Origin: Hippopus hippopus
Lineage: Eukaryota; Mollusca; Bivalvia; Cardiida; Cardiidae
Length of the DNA stretch: 64,000 bases
NCBI GenBank assembly: GCA_946811185.2
Contig: OX328111.1
Span: 45,000,388-45,064,387, forward strand
Direction of reading: 5' to 3'
A program made the position numbers and the translations under genes. Numbering within the stretch: the stretch's first letter is position 1; each line of letters opens with the position of its first letter. The notes under the pieces were generated by a model. The model saw only the letters and a list, made by a program, of their open reading frames with translations, ran no database searches and was not told the origin of the DNA. This document shows, one piece after another, positions 8,689-21,483 of the stretch.

Positions 8689-9203
8689 AAGGCTGAGGAT
8701 CGAACATTTGACCATCAGGACCTAAAAATGCAAGTGGGCAGCCCTCTGACCCACTGCACTATACAAGCACTTGAATATGACCTGAAAAATTAACCTATAT
8801 ATATACTAGCCCCCTAACCCCTCCCACAAGGTGACGTCACAGGATTTCCAAGATGGCGCCCAAAATGGCGCCTAAAATGAATCCAATCATAACAGAGAAC
8901 AAAAAAACGGCAAACAAGTGGATTTAATGTCTTCTTTAAAGGCTGATATGTAGTCCTAGGCAAAGTGCTATGCATGCACCATCCACACATGCCAGAATTC
9001 GCCGACAATGGGCGAAAATTTAAGAAAACAGAGTAGCAGAAGACCTTGTAGTGGTGGTTTTCAAGCACCTACCCAGGGTTCACTCCCCTTGATTCGATTT
9101 GCTTTTCTAGTTGAGGCCAGCTTCCATACTGCACACTGATACATTCAATATGCTAAGATGATCAGTGGACAGTGAGAAACAGAAAATAGTGTCACAAGTG
9201 AAT
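7669..9203. repeat. Satellite unit U6 (type B copy)
   Basis: 1535 bp, A29. CRE at 8831-8840. Carries every type B mark of U2 (CACGCGTGCC, TGTAGCGCGATACCCC, TTCAAGTTTG, AATGAATCCA, CATACTGC); differs by one A in the A-run. Confidence 0.97.
8686..8768 (-). ncRNA. tRNA-like element of U6
   Basis: Both boxes intact, CC loop form, T-run of 29. Confidence 0.5.
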
Positions 9204-10190
9204 AAAAACTAGACTGGCAACTCTGTCAGTAGCAACTGCCTCCTACTGCATAACTCAAAAAGAACTATGTTTTTACTTTGTGTCAATTCATACGGTGACG
9301 AGTAGACCAGTTTCGATGACTACCGACTCATACGTGCCATTTACGCACCTGCGAAAAACACGAAAAATTGACTTACAGCACTTACAAAAGCAACTGATAG
9401 CTGTTGCCTAAGTCGAATATGGCAAATCAATTTTTCCCTTTTCTCGGGCCGTTTAACTGCTTTTGATGGCTATTCCACACATACGTGATTGGTACGTGCT
9501 GCGGGAAAGCTTAAAATCAACTCGCGAGTCTTTCGGAGGCAACCGATACCTGTTGCAGAAATCAAAGAAAGGGAACGAAATTATTCCCTTTTCCTTTACT
9601 GGGGCCATTCTATGAAAGCATTAAATCCATTCTGGTGACCGTGTAAGTCATAAGTTGATTTTGTGTTTTCGCACGTACATCACCACTAAGCGCCGCGCGA
9701 AATCATAAAAAAAGGACTCGGAACACTTTCTGTAGCAGACGACACTTGTTGCAAAAGTCAAACAAATGGAACCAGGCTTTTCCTTTTCTCTCACTTGTGC
9801 CACAGAAATAAGGAATCGGTTTCGCTTTTTACCCCTCACATACAGCACCATTAACCGCTACAGGAAAACTTGAAGTCGACTTGAGACGCCTTCGGAAGCA
9901 ACCGCTCCTGTTGCATGAACTTTTGAGGAAAAAGAAAACTGACTTTTTCCCAGACCTTTTCTCTTAAAAACATACAACATGAATTCATTTTGACAACTAC
10001 CCGCTTGTACCTGGCAGTTTTACGTGCCGTGCCGAAACAGCCACGCGCGCCATTTACGCGCACGCAAAGACGTAAAAGATGTAACGTGATACCCAAATTT
10101 TCCCATCAGAAACTCTTATTCATGTTTGAAGTATGTAGAAATTGGGCAATAAAATACAACTACATGTAAGAATAACTAATAATAGAAATG

Positions 10191-10223
<33 letters not shown>

Positions 10224-10738
10224 AAGGCTGAGGATCGAACATTTGACCATCAGGACCTAAAAATGCAAGTGGGCAGCCCTCTGACCCACTGCACTATACA
10301 AGCACTTGAATATGACCTGAAAAATTAACCTATATATATAATAGCCCCCTAACCCCTCCCACAAGGTGACGTCACAGGATTTCCAAGATGGCGCCCAAAA
10401 TGGCGCCTAAAATGAACCCAATCATAACAGAGAACAAAAAAACGGCAAACAAGTGGATTTAATGTCTTCTTTAAAGGCTGATATGTAGTCCTAGGCAAAG
10501 TGCTATGCATGCACCATCCACACATGCCAGAATTCGCCGACAATGGGCGAAAATTTAAGAAAACAGAGTAGCAGAAGACCTTGTAGTGGTGGTTTTCAAG
10601 CATCTACCCAGGGTTCACTCCCCTTGATTCGATTTGCTTTTCTAGTTGAGGCCAGCTTCCATGCTGCACACTGATACATTCAATATGCTAAGATGATCAG
10701 TGGACAGTGAGAAACAGAAAATAGTGTCACAAGTGAAT
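9204..10738. repeat. Satellite unit U7 (type C copy)
   Basis: 1535 bp, A29. CRE at 10366-10375. All type C marks of U3, plus one new change, CATCTACCCA at 10601-10610, which is inherited by U9. Confidence 0.97.
10221..10303 (-). ncRNA. tRNA-like element of U7
   Basis: Both boxes intact, CC loop form, T-run of 29. Confidence 0.5.
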
Positions 10739-12269
10739 AAAAACTAGACTGGCAACTCTGTCAGTAGCAACTGCCTCCTACTGCATAACTCAAAAAGAAC
10801 TATGTTTTTACTTTGTGTCTATTCATACGGTGACGAGTAGCCCAGTTTCGATGACTACCGACTCATACGTGCCATTTACGCACCTGCGAAAAACACGAAA
10901 AATTGACTTACAGCACTTACAAAAGCAACTGATAGCTGTTGCCTAAGTCGAATATGGCAAATCAATTTTTCCCTTTTCTCGGGCCGTTTAACTGCTTTTG
11001 ATGGCTATTCCACACATACGTGATTGGTACGTGCTGCGGGAAAGCTTAAAATCAACTCGCGAGTCTTTCGGAGGCAACCGATACCTGTTGCAGAAATCAA
11101 AGAAAGGGAACGAAATTATTCCCTTTTCCTTTACTGGGGCCATTCTATGAAAGCATTAAATCCATTCTGGTGACCGTGTAAGTCATAAGTTGATTTTGTT
11201 TTTTCGCACGTACATCACCACTAAGCGCCGCGCGAAATCATAAAAAAAGGACTCGGAACACTTTCTGTAGCAGACGACACTTGTTGCAAAGGTCAAACAA
11301 ATGGAACCAGGCTTTTCCTTTTCTCTCACTTGTGCCACAGAAATAAGGAATCGGTTTCGCTTTTTACCCCTCACATACAGCACCATTAACCGCTACAGGA
11401 AAACTTGAAGTCGACTTGAGACGCCTTCGGAAGCAACCGCTCCTGTTGCATGAACTTTTGAGGAAAAAGAAAACTGACTTTTTCCCAGACCTTTTCTCTT
11501 AAAAACATACAACATGAATTCATTTTGACAACTACCCGCTTGTACCTGGCAGTTTTACGTGCCGTGCCGAAACAGCCACGCGTGCCATTTGCGCGCACGC
11601 AAAGACGTAAAAGATGTAACGTGATACCCAAATTTTCCCATCAGAAACTCTTATTCATGTTTGAAGTATGTAGAAATTGGGCAATAAAATACAACTACAT
11701 GTAAGAATAACTAATAATAGAAATGAAAAAAAAAAAAAAAAAAAAAAAAATGGCAAGGCTGAGGATCGAACATTTGACCATCAGGACCTAAAAATGCAAG
11801 TGGGCAGCCCTCTGACCCACTGCACTATACAAGCACTTGAATATGACCTGAAAAATTAACCTATATATATACTAGCCCCCTAACCCCTCCCACAAGGTGA
11901 CGTCACAGGATTTCCAAGATGGCGCCCAAAATGGCGCCTAAAATGAACCCAATCATAACAGAGAACAAAAAAACGGCAAACAAGTGGATTTAATGTCTTC
12001 TTTAAAGGCTGATATGTAGTCCTAGGCAAAGTGCTATGCATGCACCATCCACACATGCCAGAATTCGCCGACAATGGGCGAAAATTTAAGAAAACAGAGT
12101 AGCAGAAGACCTTGTAGTGGTGGTTTTCAAGCACCTACCCAGGGTTCACTCCCCTTGATTCGATTTGCTTTTCTAGTTGAGGCCAGCTTCCATACTGCAC
12201 ACTGATACATTCAATATGCTAAGATGATCAGTGGACAGTGAGAAACAGAAAATAGTGTCACAAGTGAAT
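10739..12269. repeat. Satellite unit U8 (type D with type B patches)
   Basis: 1531 bp, A25. CRE at 11897-11906. D mark AAAGGTCAAAC near 11288, then B marks CGTGCCATTT at 11581-11590 and CATACTGCAC at 12191-12200, but D-like GTAACGTGATACCC between them. Private GATTTTGTTTTTTCGC near 11192. A mosaic, pointing to gene conversion. Confidence 0.97.
11752..11834 (-). ncRNA. tRNA-like element of U8
   Basis: Both boxes intact, CC loop form, T-run of 25. Confidence 0.5.
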
Positions 12270-13801
12270 AAAAACTAGACTGGCAACTCTGTCAGTAGCA
12301 ACTGCCTCCTACTGCATAACTCAAAAAGAACTATGTTTTTACTTTGTGTCAATTCATACGGTGACGAGTAGACCAGTTTCGATGACTACCGACTCATACG
12401 TGCCATTTACGCACCTGCGAAAAACACGAAAAATTGACTTACAGCACTTACAAAAGCAACTGATAGCTGTTGCCTAAGTCGAATATGGCAAATCAATTTT
12501 TCCCTTTTCTCGGGCCGTTTAACTGCTTTTGATGGCTATTCCACACATACGTGATTGGTACGTGCTGCGGGAAAGCTTAAAATCAACTCGCGAGTCTTTC
12601 GGAGGCAACCGATACCTGTTGCAGAAATCAAAGAAAGGGAACGAAATTATTCCCTTTTCCTTTACTGGGGCCATTCTATGAAAGCATTAAATCCATTCTG
12701 GTGACCGTGTAAGTCATAAGTTGATTTTGTGTTTTCGCACGTACATCACCACTAAGCGCCGCGCGAAATCATAAAAAAAGGACTCGGAACACTTTCTGTA
12801 GCAGACGACACTTGTTGCAAAAGTCAAACAAATGGAACCAGGCTTTTCCTTTTCTCTCACTTGTGCCACAGAAATAAGGAATCGGTTTCGCTTTTTACCC
12901 CTCACATACAGCACCATTAACCGCTACAGGAAAACTTGAAGTCGACTTGAGACGCCTTCGGAAGCAACCGCTCCTGTTGCATGAACTTTTGAGGAAAAAG
13001 AAAACTGACTTTTTCCCAGACCTTTTCTCTTAAAAACATACAACATGAATTCATTTTGACAACTACCCGCTTGTACCTGGCAGTTTTACGTGCCGTGCCG
13101 AAACAGCCACGCGCGCCATTTACGCGCACGCAAAGACGTAAAAGATGTAACGTGATACCCAAATTTTCCCATCAGAAACTCTTATTCATGTTTGAAGTAT
13201 GTAGAAATTGGGCAATAAAATACAACTACATGTAAGAATAACTAATAATAGAAATGAAAAAAAAAAAAAAAAAAAAAAAAAATGGCAAGGCTGAGGATCG
13301 AACATTTGACCATCAGGACCTAAAAATGCAAGTGGGCAGCCCTCTGACCCACTGCACTATACAAGCACTTGAATATGACCTGAACAATTAACCTATATAT
13401 ATAATAGCCCCCTAACCCCTCCCACAAGGTGACGTCACAGGATTTCCAAGATGGCGCCCAAAATGGCGCCTAAAATGAACCCAATCATAACAGAGAACAA
13501 AAAAACGGCAAACAAGTGGATTTAATGTCTTCTTTAAAGGCTGATATGTAGTCCTAGGCAAAGTGCTATGCATGCACCATCCACACATGCCAGAATTCGC
13601 CGACAATGGGCGAAAATTTAAGAAAACAGAGTAGCAGAAGACCTTGTAGTGGTGGTTTTCAAGCATCTACCCAGGGTTCACTCCCCTTGATTCGATTTGC
13701 TTTTCTAGTTGAGGCCAGCTTCCATGCTGCACACTGATACATTCAATATGCTAAGATGATCAGTGGACAGTGAGAAACAGAAAATAGTGTCACAAGTGAA
13801 T
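12270..13801. repeat. Satellite unit U9 (type C copy)
   Basis: 1532 bp, A26. CRE at 13429-13438. Type C marks and the CATCTACCC change of U7 (near 13665), so U9 derives from U7 or its twin. Private TGAACAATTA at 13381-13390. Confidence 0.97.
13284..13366 (-). ncRNA. tRNA-like element of U9
   Basis: Both boxes intact, CC loop form, T-run of 26. Confidence 0.5.
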
Positions 13802-15331
13802 AAAAACTAGACTGGCAACTCTGTCAGTAGCAACTGCCTCCTACTGCATAACTCAAAAAGAACTATGTTTTTACTTTGTGTCTATTCATACGGTGACGAG
13901 TAGCCCAGTTTCGATGACTACCGACTCATACGTGCCATTTACGCACCTGCGAAAAACACGAAAAATTGACTTACAGCACTTACAAAAGCAACTGATAGCT
14001 GTTGCCTAAGTCGAATATGGCAAATCAATTTTTCCCTTTTCTCGGGCCGTTTAACTGCTTTTGATGGCTATTCCACACATACGTGATTGGTACGTGCTGC
14101 GGGAAAGCTTAAAATCAACTCGCGAGTCTTTCGGAGGCAACCGATACCTGTTGCAGAAATCAAAGAAAGGGAACGAAATTATTCCCTTTTCCTTTACTGG
14201 GGCCATTCTATGAAAGCATTAAATCCATTCTGGTGACCGTGTAAGTCATAAGTTGATTTTGTGTTTTCGCATGTACATCACCACTAAGCGCCGCGCGAAA
14301 TCATAAAAAAAGGACTCGGAACACTTTCTGTAGCAGACGACACTTGTTGCAAAGGTCAAACAAATGGAACCAGGCTTTTCCTTTTCTCTCACTTGTGCCA
14401 CAGAAATAAGGAATCGGTTTCGCTTTTTACCCCTCACATACAGCACCATTAACCGCTACAGGAAAACTTGAAGTCGACTTGAGACGCCTTCGGAAGCAAC
14501 CGCTCCTGTTGCATGAACTTTTGAGGAAAAAGAAAACTGACTTTTTCCCAGACCTTTTCTCTTAAAAACATACAACATGAATTCATTTTGACAACTACCC
14601 GCTTGTACCTGGCAGTTTTACGTGCCGTGCCGAAACAGCCACGCGTGCCATTTGCGCGCACGCAAAGACGTAAAAGATGTAACGTGATACCCAAATTTTC
14701 CCATCAGAAACTCTTATTCATGTTTGAAGTATGTAGAAATTGGGCAATAAAATACAACTACATGTAAGAATAACTAATAATAGAAATGAAAAAAAAAAAA
14801 AAAAAAAAAAAATGGCAAGGCTGAGGATCGAACATTTGACCATCAGGACCTAAAAATGCAAGTGGGCAGCCCTCTGACCCACTGCACTATACAAGCACTT
14901 GAATATGACCTGAAAAATTAACCTATATATATACTAGCCCCCTAACCCCTCCCACAAGGTGACGTCACAGGATTTCCAAGATGGCGCCCAAAATGGCGCC
15001 TAAAATGAACCCAATCATAACAGAGAACAAAAAAACGGCAAACAAGTGGATTTAATGTCTTCTTTAAAGGCTGATATGTAGTCCTAGGCAAAGTGCTATG
15101 CATGCACCATCCACACATGCCAGAATTCGCCGACAATGGGCGAAAATTTAAGAAAACAGAGTAGCAGAAGACCTTGTAGTGGTGGTTTTCAAGCACCTAC
15201 CCAGGGTTCACTCCCCTTGATTCGATTTGCTTTTCTAGTTGAGGCCAGCTTCCATACTGCACACTGATACATTCAATATGCTAAGATGATCAGTGGACAG
15301 TGAGAAACAGAAAATAGTGTCACAAGTGAAT
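13802..15331. repeat. Satellite unit U10 (type D/B mosaic)
   Basis: 1530 bp, A24. CRE at 14959-14968. Same D/B mosaic as U8 (AAAGGTCAAAC near 14351, ACGCGTGCCA at 14641-14650, CATACTGC near 15253). Private CGCATGTACATC near 14269, a CpG loss. Confidence 0.97.
14814..14896 (-). ncRNA. tRNA-like element of U10
   Basis: Both boxes intact, CC loop form, T-run of 24. Confidence 0.5.
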
Positions 15332-16318
15332 AAAAACTAGACTGGCAACTCTGTCAGTAGCAACTGCCTCCTACTGCATAACTCAAAAAGAACTATGTTT
15401 TTACTTTGTGTCAATTCATACGGTGACGAGTAGACCAGTTTCGATGACTACCGACTCATACGTGCCATTTACGCACCTGCGAAAAACACGAAAAATTGAC
15501 TTACAGCACTTACAAAAGCAACTGATAGCTGTTGCCTAAGTCGAATATGGCAAATCAATTTTTCCCTTTTCTCGGGCCGTTTAACTGCTTTTGATGGCTA
15601 TTCCACACATACGTGATTGGTACGTGCTGCGGGAAAGCTTAAAATCAACTCGCGAGTCTTTCGGAGGCAACCGATACCTGTTGCAGAAATCAAAGAAAGG
15701 GAACGAAATTATTCCCTTTTCCTTTACTGGGGCCATTCTATGAAAGCATTAAATCCATTCTGGTGACCGTGTAAGTCATAAGTTGATTTTGTGTTTTCGC
15801 ACGTACATCACCACTAAGCGCCGCGCGAAATCATAAAAAAAGGACTCGGAACACTTTCTGTAGCAGACGACACTTGTTGCAAAAGTCAAACAAATGGAAC
15901 CAGGCTTTTCCTTTTCTCTCACTTGTGCCACAGAAATAAGGAATCGGTTTCGCTTTTTACCCCTCACATACAGCACCATTAACCGCTACAGGAAAACTTG
16001 AAGTCGACTTGAGACGCCTTCGGAAGCAACCGCTCCTGTTGCATGAACTTTTGAGGAAAAAGAAAACTGACTTTTTCCCAGACCTTTTCTCTTAAAAACA
16101 TACAACATGAATTCATTTTGACAACTACCCACTTGTACCTGGCAGTTTTACGTGCCGTGCCGAAACAGCCACGCGCGCCATTTACGCGCACGCAAAGACG
16201 TAAAAGATGTAACGTGATACCCAAATTTTCCCATCAGAAACTCTTATTCATGTTTGAAGTATGTAGAAATTGGGCAATAAAATACAACTACATGTAAGAA
16301 TAACTAATAATAGAAATG

Positions 16319-16352
<34 letters not shown>

Positions 16353-16867
16353 AAGGCTGAGGATCGAACATTTGACCATCAGGACCTAAAAATGCAAGTG
16401 GGCAGCCCTCTGACCCACTGCACTATACAAGCACTTGAATATGACCTGAAAAATTAACCTATATATATAATAGCCCCCTAACCCCTCCCACAAGGTGACG
16501 TCACAGGATTTCCAAGATGGCGCCCAAAATGGCGCCTAAAATGAACCCAATCATAACAGAGAACAAAAAAACGGCAAACAAGTGGATTTAATGTCTTCTT
16601 TAAAGGCTGATATGTAGTCCTAGGCAAAGTGCTATGCATGCACCATCCACACATGCCAGAATTCGCCGACAATGGGCGAAAATTTAAGAAAACAGAGTAG
16701 CAGAAGACCTTGTAGTGGTGGTTTTCAAGCACCTACCCAGGGTTCACTCCCCTTGATTCGATTTGCTTTTCTAGTTGAGGCCAGCTTCCATGCTGCACAC
16801 TGATACATTCAATATGCTAAGATGATCAGTGGACAGTGAGAAACAGAAAATAGTGTCACAAGTGAAT
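15332..16867. repeat. Satellite unit U11 (type C copy)
   Basis: 1536 bp, A30, the longest pure A-run seen. CRE at 16495-16504. Type C marks; private CCCACTTGTACC near 16128, a CpG loss. Confidence 0.97.
16350..16432 (-). ncRNA. tRNA-like element of U11
   Basis: Both boxes intact, CC loop form, T-run of 30. Confidence 0.5.
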
Positions 16868-17854
16868 AAAAACTAGACTGGCAACTCTGTCAGTAGCAAC
16901 TGCCTCCTACTGCATAACTCAAAAAGAACTATGTTTTTACTTTGTGTCTATTCATACGGTGACGAGTAGCCCAGTTTCGATGACTACCGACTCATACGTG
17001 CCATTTACGCACCTGCGAAAAACACGAAAAATTGACTTACAGCACTTACAAAAGCAACTGATAGCTGTTGCCTAAGTCGAATATGGCAAATCAATTTTTC
17101 CCTTTTCTCGGGCCCTTTAACTGCTTTTGATGGCTATTCCACACATACGTGATTGATACGTGCTGCGGGAAAGCTTAAAATTAACTCGCGAGTCTTTCGG
17201 AGGCAACCGATACCTGTTGCAGAAATCAAAGAAAGGGAACCAAATTATTCCCTTTTCCTTTACTGGGGCCATTCTATGAAAGCATTAAATCCATTCTGGT
17301 GACCGTGTAAGTCATAAGTTGATTTTGTGTTTTCGCACGTACATCACCACTAAGCGCCGCGCCAAATCATAAAAAAAGGACTCGGAACACTTTCTGTAGC
17401 AGACGACACTTGTTGCAAAGGTCAAACAAATGGAACCAGGCTTTTCCTTTTCTCTCACTTGTGCCACAGAAATAAGGAATCGGTTTCGCTTTTTACCCCT
17501 CACATACAGCACCATTAACCGCTACAGGAAAACTTGAAGTCGACTTGAGACGCCTTCGGAAGCAACCGCTCCTGTTGCATGAACTTTTGAGGAAAAAGAA
17601 AACTGACTTTTTCCCAGACCTTTTCTCTTAAAAACATACAACATGAATTCATTTTGACAACTACCCGCTTGTACCTGGCAGTTTTACGTGCCGTGCCGAA
17701 ACAGCCACACGCGCCATTTGCGCGCACGCAAAGACGTAAAAGATGTAACGTGATACCCAAATTTTCCCATCAGAAACTCTTATTCATGTTTGAAGTATGT
17801 AGAAATTGGGCAATAAAATACAACTACATGTAAGAATAACTAATAATAGAAATG

Positions 17855-17886
<32 letters not shown>

Positions 17887-18401
17887 AAGGCTGAGGATCG
17901 AACATTTGACCATCAAGACCTAAAAATGCAAGTGGGCAGCCCTCTGACCCACTGCACTATACAAGCACTTGAATATGACCTGAAAAATTAACCTATATAT
18001 ATACTAGCCCCCTAACCCCTCCCACAAGGTGACGTCACAGGATTTCCAAGATGGCGCCCAAAATGGCGCCTAAAATGAACCCAATCATAACAGAGAACAA
18101 AAAAACGGCAAACAAGTGGATTTAATGTCTTCTTTAAAGGCTGATATGTAGTCCTAGGCAAAGTGCTATGCATGCACCATCCACACATGCCAGAATTCGC
18201 CGACAATGGGCGAAAATTTAAGAAAACAGAGTAGCAGAAGACCTTGTAGTGGTGGTTTTCAAGCACCTACCCAGGGTTCACTCCCCTTGATTCGATTTGC
18301 TTTTCTAGTTGAGGCCAGCTTCCATGCTGCACACTGATACATTCAATATGCTAAGATGATCAGTGGACAGTGAGAAACAGAAAATAGTGTCACAAGTGAA
18401 T
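16868..18401. repeat. Satellite unit U12 (diverged type D)
   Basis: 1534 bp, A28. CRE at 18029-18038. Keeps AAAGGTCAAAC near 17418 but has GGGAACCAAATT and private GGGCCCTTTAAC near 17110, GATTGATACG at 17151-17160, GCGCCAAATC near 17360 and CCACACGCGCC near 17705. The C-D series ends here. Confidence 0.97.
17884..17966 (-). ncRNA. tRNA-like element of U12
   Basis: Both boxes intact, CC loop form. One change in hairpin 2 (CATCAAGACC near 17910). T-run of 28. Confidence 0.5.
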
Positions 18402-19930
18402 AAAAACTAGACTGGCAACTCTGTCAGTAGCAACTGCCTCCTACTGCATAACTCAAAAAGAACTATGTTTTTACTTTGTGTCTATTCATACGGTGACGAG
18501 TAGCCCAGTTTTGATGACTACCGACTCATACGTGCCATTTACGCACCTGCGAAAAACACGAAAAATTGACTTACAGCACTTACAAAAGCAACTGATAGCT
18601 GTTGCCTAAGTCGAATATGGCAAATCAATTTTTCCCTTTTCTCGGGCCGTTTAACTGCTTTTGATGGCTATTCCACACATACGTGATTGGTACGTGCTGC
18701 GGGAAAGCTTAAAATCAACTCGCGAGTCTTTCGGAGGCAACCGATACCTGTTGCAGAAATCAAAGAAAGGGAACCAAATTATTCCCTTTTCCTTTACTGG
18801 GGCCATTCTATGAAAGCATTAAATCCATTCTGGTGACCGTGTAAGTCATAAGTTGATTTTGTGTTTTCGCACGTACATCACCACTAAGCGCCGCGCGAAA
18901 TCATAAAAAAAGGACTCGGAACACTTTCTGTAGCAGACGACACTTGTTGCAAAAGTCAAACAAATGGAACCAGCCTTTTCCTTTTCTCTCACTTGTGCCA
19001 CAGAAATAAGGAATCGGTTTCGCTTTTTACCCCTCACATACAGCACCATTAACCGCTACAGGAAAACTTGAAGTCGACTTGAGACGCCTTCGGAAGCAAC
19101 CGCTCCTGTTGCATGAACTTTTGAGGAAAAAGAAAACTGACTTTTTCCCAGACCTTTTCTCTTAAAAACATACAACATGAATTCATTTTGACAACTACCC
19201 GCTTGTACCTGGCAGTTTTACGTGCCGTGCCGAAACAGCCACGCGCGCCATTTGCGCGCACGCAAAGACGTAAAAGATGTAACGTGATACCCAAATTTTC
19301 CCATCAGAAACTCTTATTCATGTTTGAAGTATGTAGAAATTGGGCAATAAAATACAACTACATGTAAGAATAACTAATAATAGAAATGAAAAAAAAAAAA
19401 AAAAAAAAAAATGGCAAGGCTGAGGATCGAACATTTGACCATCAGGACCTAAAAATGCAAGTGGGCAGCCCTCTGACCCACTGCACTATACAAGCACTTG
19501 AATATGACCTGAAAAATTAACCTATATATATAATAGCCCCCTAACCCCTCCCACAAGGTGACGTCACAGGATTTCCAAGATGGCGCCCAAAATGGCGCCT
19601 AAAATGAACCCAATCATAACAGAGAACAAAAAAACGGCAAACAAGTGGATTTAATGTCTTCTTTAAAGGCTGATATGTAGTCCTAGGCAAAGTGCTATGC
19701 ATGCACCATCCACACATGCCAGAATTCGCCGACAATGGGCGAAAATTTAAGAAAACAGAGTAGCAGAAGACCTTGTAGTGGTGGTTTTCAAGCACCTACC
19801 CAGGGTTCACTCCCCTTGATTCGATTTGCTTTTCTAGTTGAGGCCAGCTTCCATGCTGCACACTGATACATTCAATATGCTAAGATGATCAGTGGACAGT
19901 GAGAAACAGAAAATAGTGTCACAAGTGAAT
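18402..19930. repeat. Satellite unit U13 (last unit with pure A-tract)
   Basis: 1529 bp, A23, the shortest pure run. CRE at 19558-19567. CAGTTTTGATGAC near 18507 (CpG loss) and CCAGCCTTTTCC near 18970; TATATAATAG as in type C. Confidence 0.97.
19413..19495 (-). ncRNA. tRNA-like element of U13
   Basis: Both boxes intact, CC loop form, T-run of 23. Confidence 0.5.
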
Positions 19931-20917
19931 AAAAACTAGACTGGCAACTCTGTCAGTAGCAACTGCCTCCTACTGCATAACTCAAAAAGAACTATGTTTT
20001 TACTTTGTGTCTATTCATACGGTGACGAGTAGCCCAGTTTCGATGACTACCGACTCATACGTGCCATTTACGCACCTGCGAAAAACACGAAAAATTGACT
20101 TACAGCACTTACAAAAGCAACTGATAGCTGTTGCCTAAGTCGAATATGGCAAATCAATTTTTCCCTTTTCTCGGGCCGTTTAACTGGTTTTGATGGCTAT
20201 TCCACTCATATGTGATTGGTACATGCTGCGGGAAAGCTTAAAATCAACTCGCGAGTCTTTTGGAGGCAACCGATACCTGTTGCAGAAATCAAAGAAATGG
20301 AACCAAATTATTCACTTTTCCTTTACTGGGGCCATTCTATGAAAGCATTAAATCCATTCTGGTGACCGTGTAAGTCATAAGTTGATTTTGTGTTTTCGCA
20401 CGTACATCACCACTAAGTGTCGCGCGAAATCATAAAAAAAGGACTCGGAACACTTTCTGTAGCAGACGACACTTGTTGCAAAAGTCAAACAAATGGAACC
20501 AGGCTTTTCCTTTTCTCTCACTTGTGCCACAGATATAAGGAATCGGTTTCACTTTTTACCCCTCACATACAGCACCATTAACCGCTACAGGAAAACTTGA
20601 AGTCGACTTGAGACGCCTTCGGAAGCAACCGCTCCTGTTTCATGAACTTTTGAGGAAAAAGAAAACTGACTTTTTCCCAGACCTTTGCTCTTAAAAACAT
20701 ACAACATGAATTCATTTTGACAACTACCCGCTTGTACCTGGCAGTTTTACGTGCCGTGCCGAAACAGCCACGCGCGCCATTTGCGCGCACGCAAAGACGT
20801 AAAAGATGTAACGTGATACCCAAATTTTCCCATTAGAAACTCTTATTCATGTTTGAAGTATGTAGAAATTGGGCAATAAAATACAACTACATGTAAGAAT
20901 AACTAATAATAGAAATG

Positions 20918-20948
<31 letters not shown>

Positions 20949-21483
20949 TAAAATAAATAAAATGGCAAGGCTGAGGATCGAACATTTGACCATCAGGACC
21001 TAAAAATGCAAGTGGGCAGCCCTCTGACCCACTGCACTATACAAGCACTTGAATATGACCTGAAAAATTAACCTATATATATACTAGGCCCCTAACCCCT
21101 CCCACAAGGTGACGTCACAGGATTTCCAAGATGGCGCCCAAAATGGCGCCTAAAATGAACCCAATCATAACAGAGAACAAAAAAAAACGGCAAACAAGTG
21201 GATTTAATGTCTTCTTTAAAGGCTGATATGTAGTCCTAGGCAAAGTGCTATGCATGCACCATCCACACATGCCAGAATTCGCCGACAATGGGCGAAAATT
21301 TAAGAAAACAGAGTAGCAGAAGACCTTGTAGTGGTGGTTTTCAAGCACCTACCCAGGGTTCACTCCCCTTGATTCGATTTGCTTTTCTAGTTGAGGCCAG
21401 CTTCCATGCTGCACACTGATACATTCAATATGCTAAGATGATCAGTGGACAGTGAGAAACAGAAAATAGTGTCACAAGTGAAT
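19931..21483. repeat. Satellite unit U14 (first interrupted-tract unit)
   Basis: 1553 bp. CRE at 21109-21118. The A-tract (20918-20962) is broken by G at 20937 and ends in AAAT repeats. The A7 run in the conserved third is A9. Other marks: TTTAACTGGTTTTG near 20180, CACTCATATGTG near 20203, GACCTTTGCTC near 20680, CTAGGCCCC at the GC box. Confidence 0.97.
20964..21046 (-). ncRNA. tRNA-like element of U14
   Basis: Both boxes intact, CC loop form. Minus-strand downstream sequence begins ATTTTATTTATTTTATT, so a four-T terminator is still present. Confidence 0.5.
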
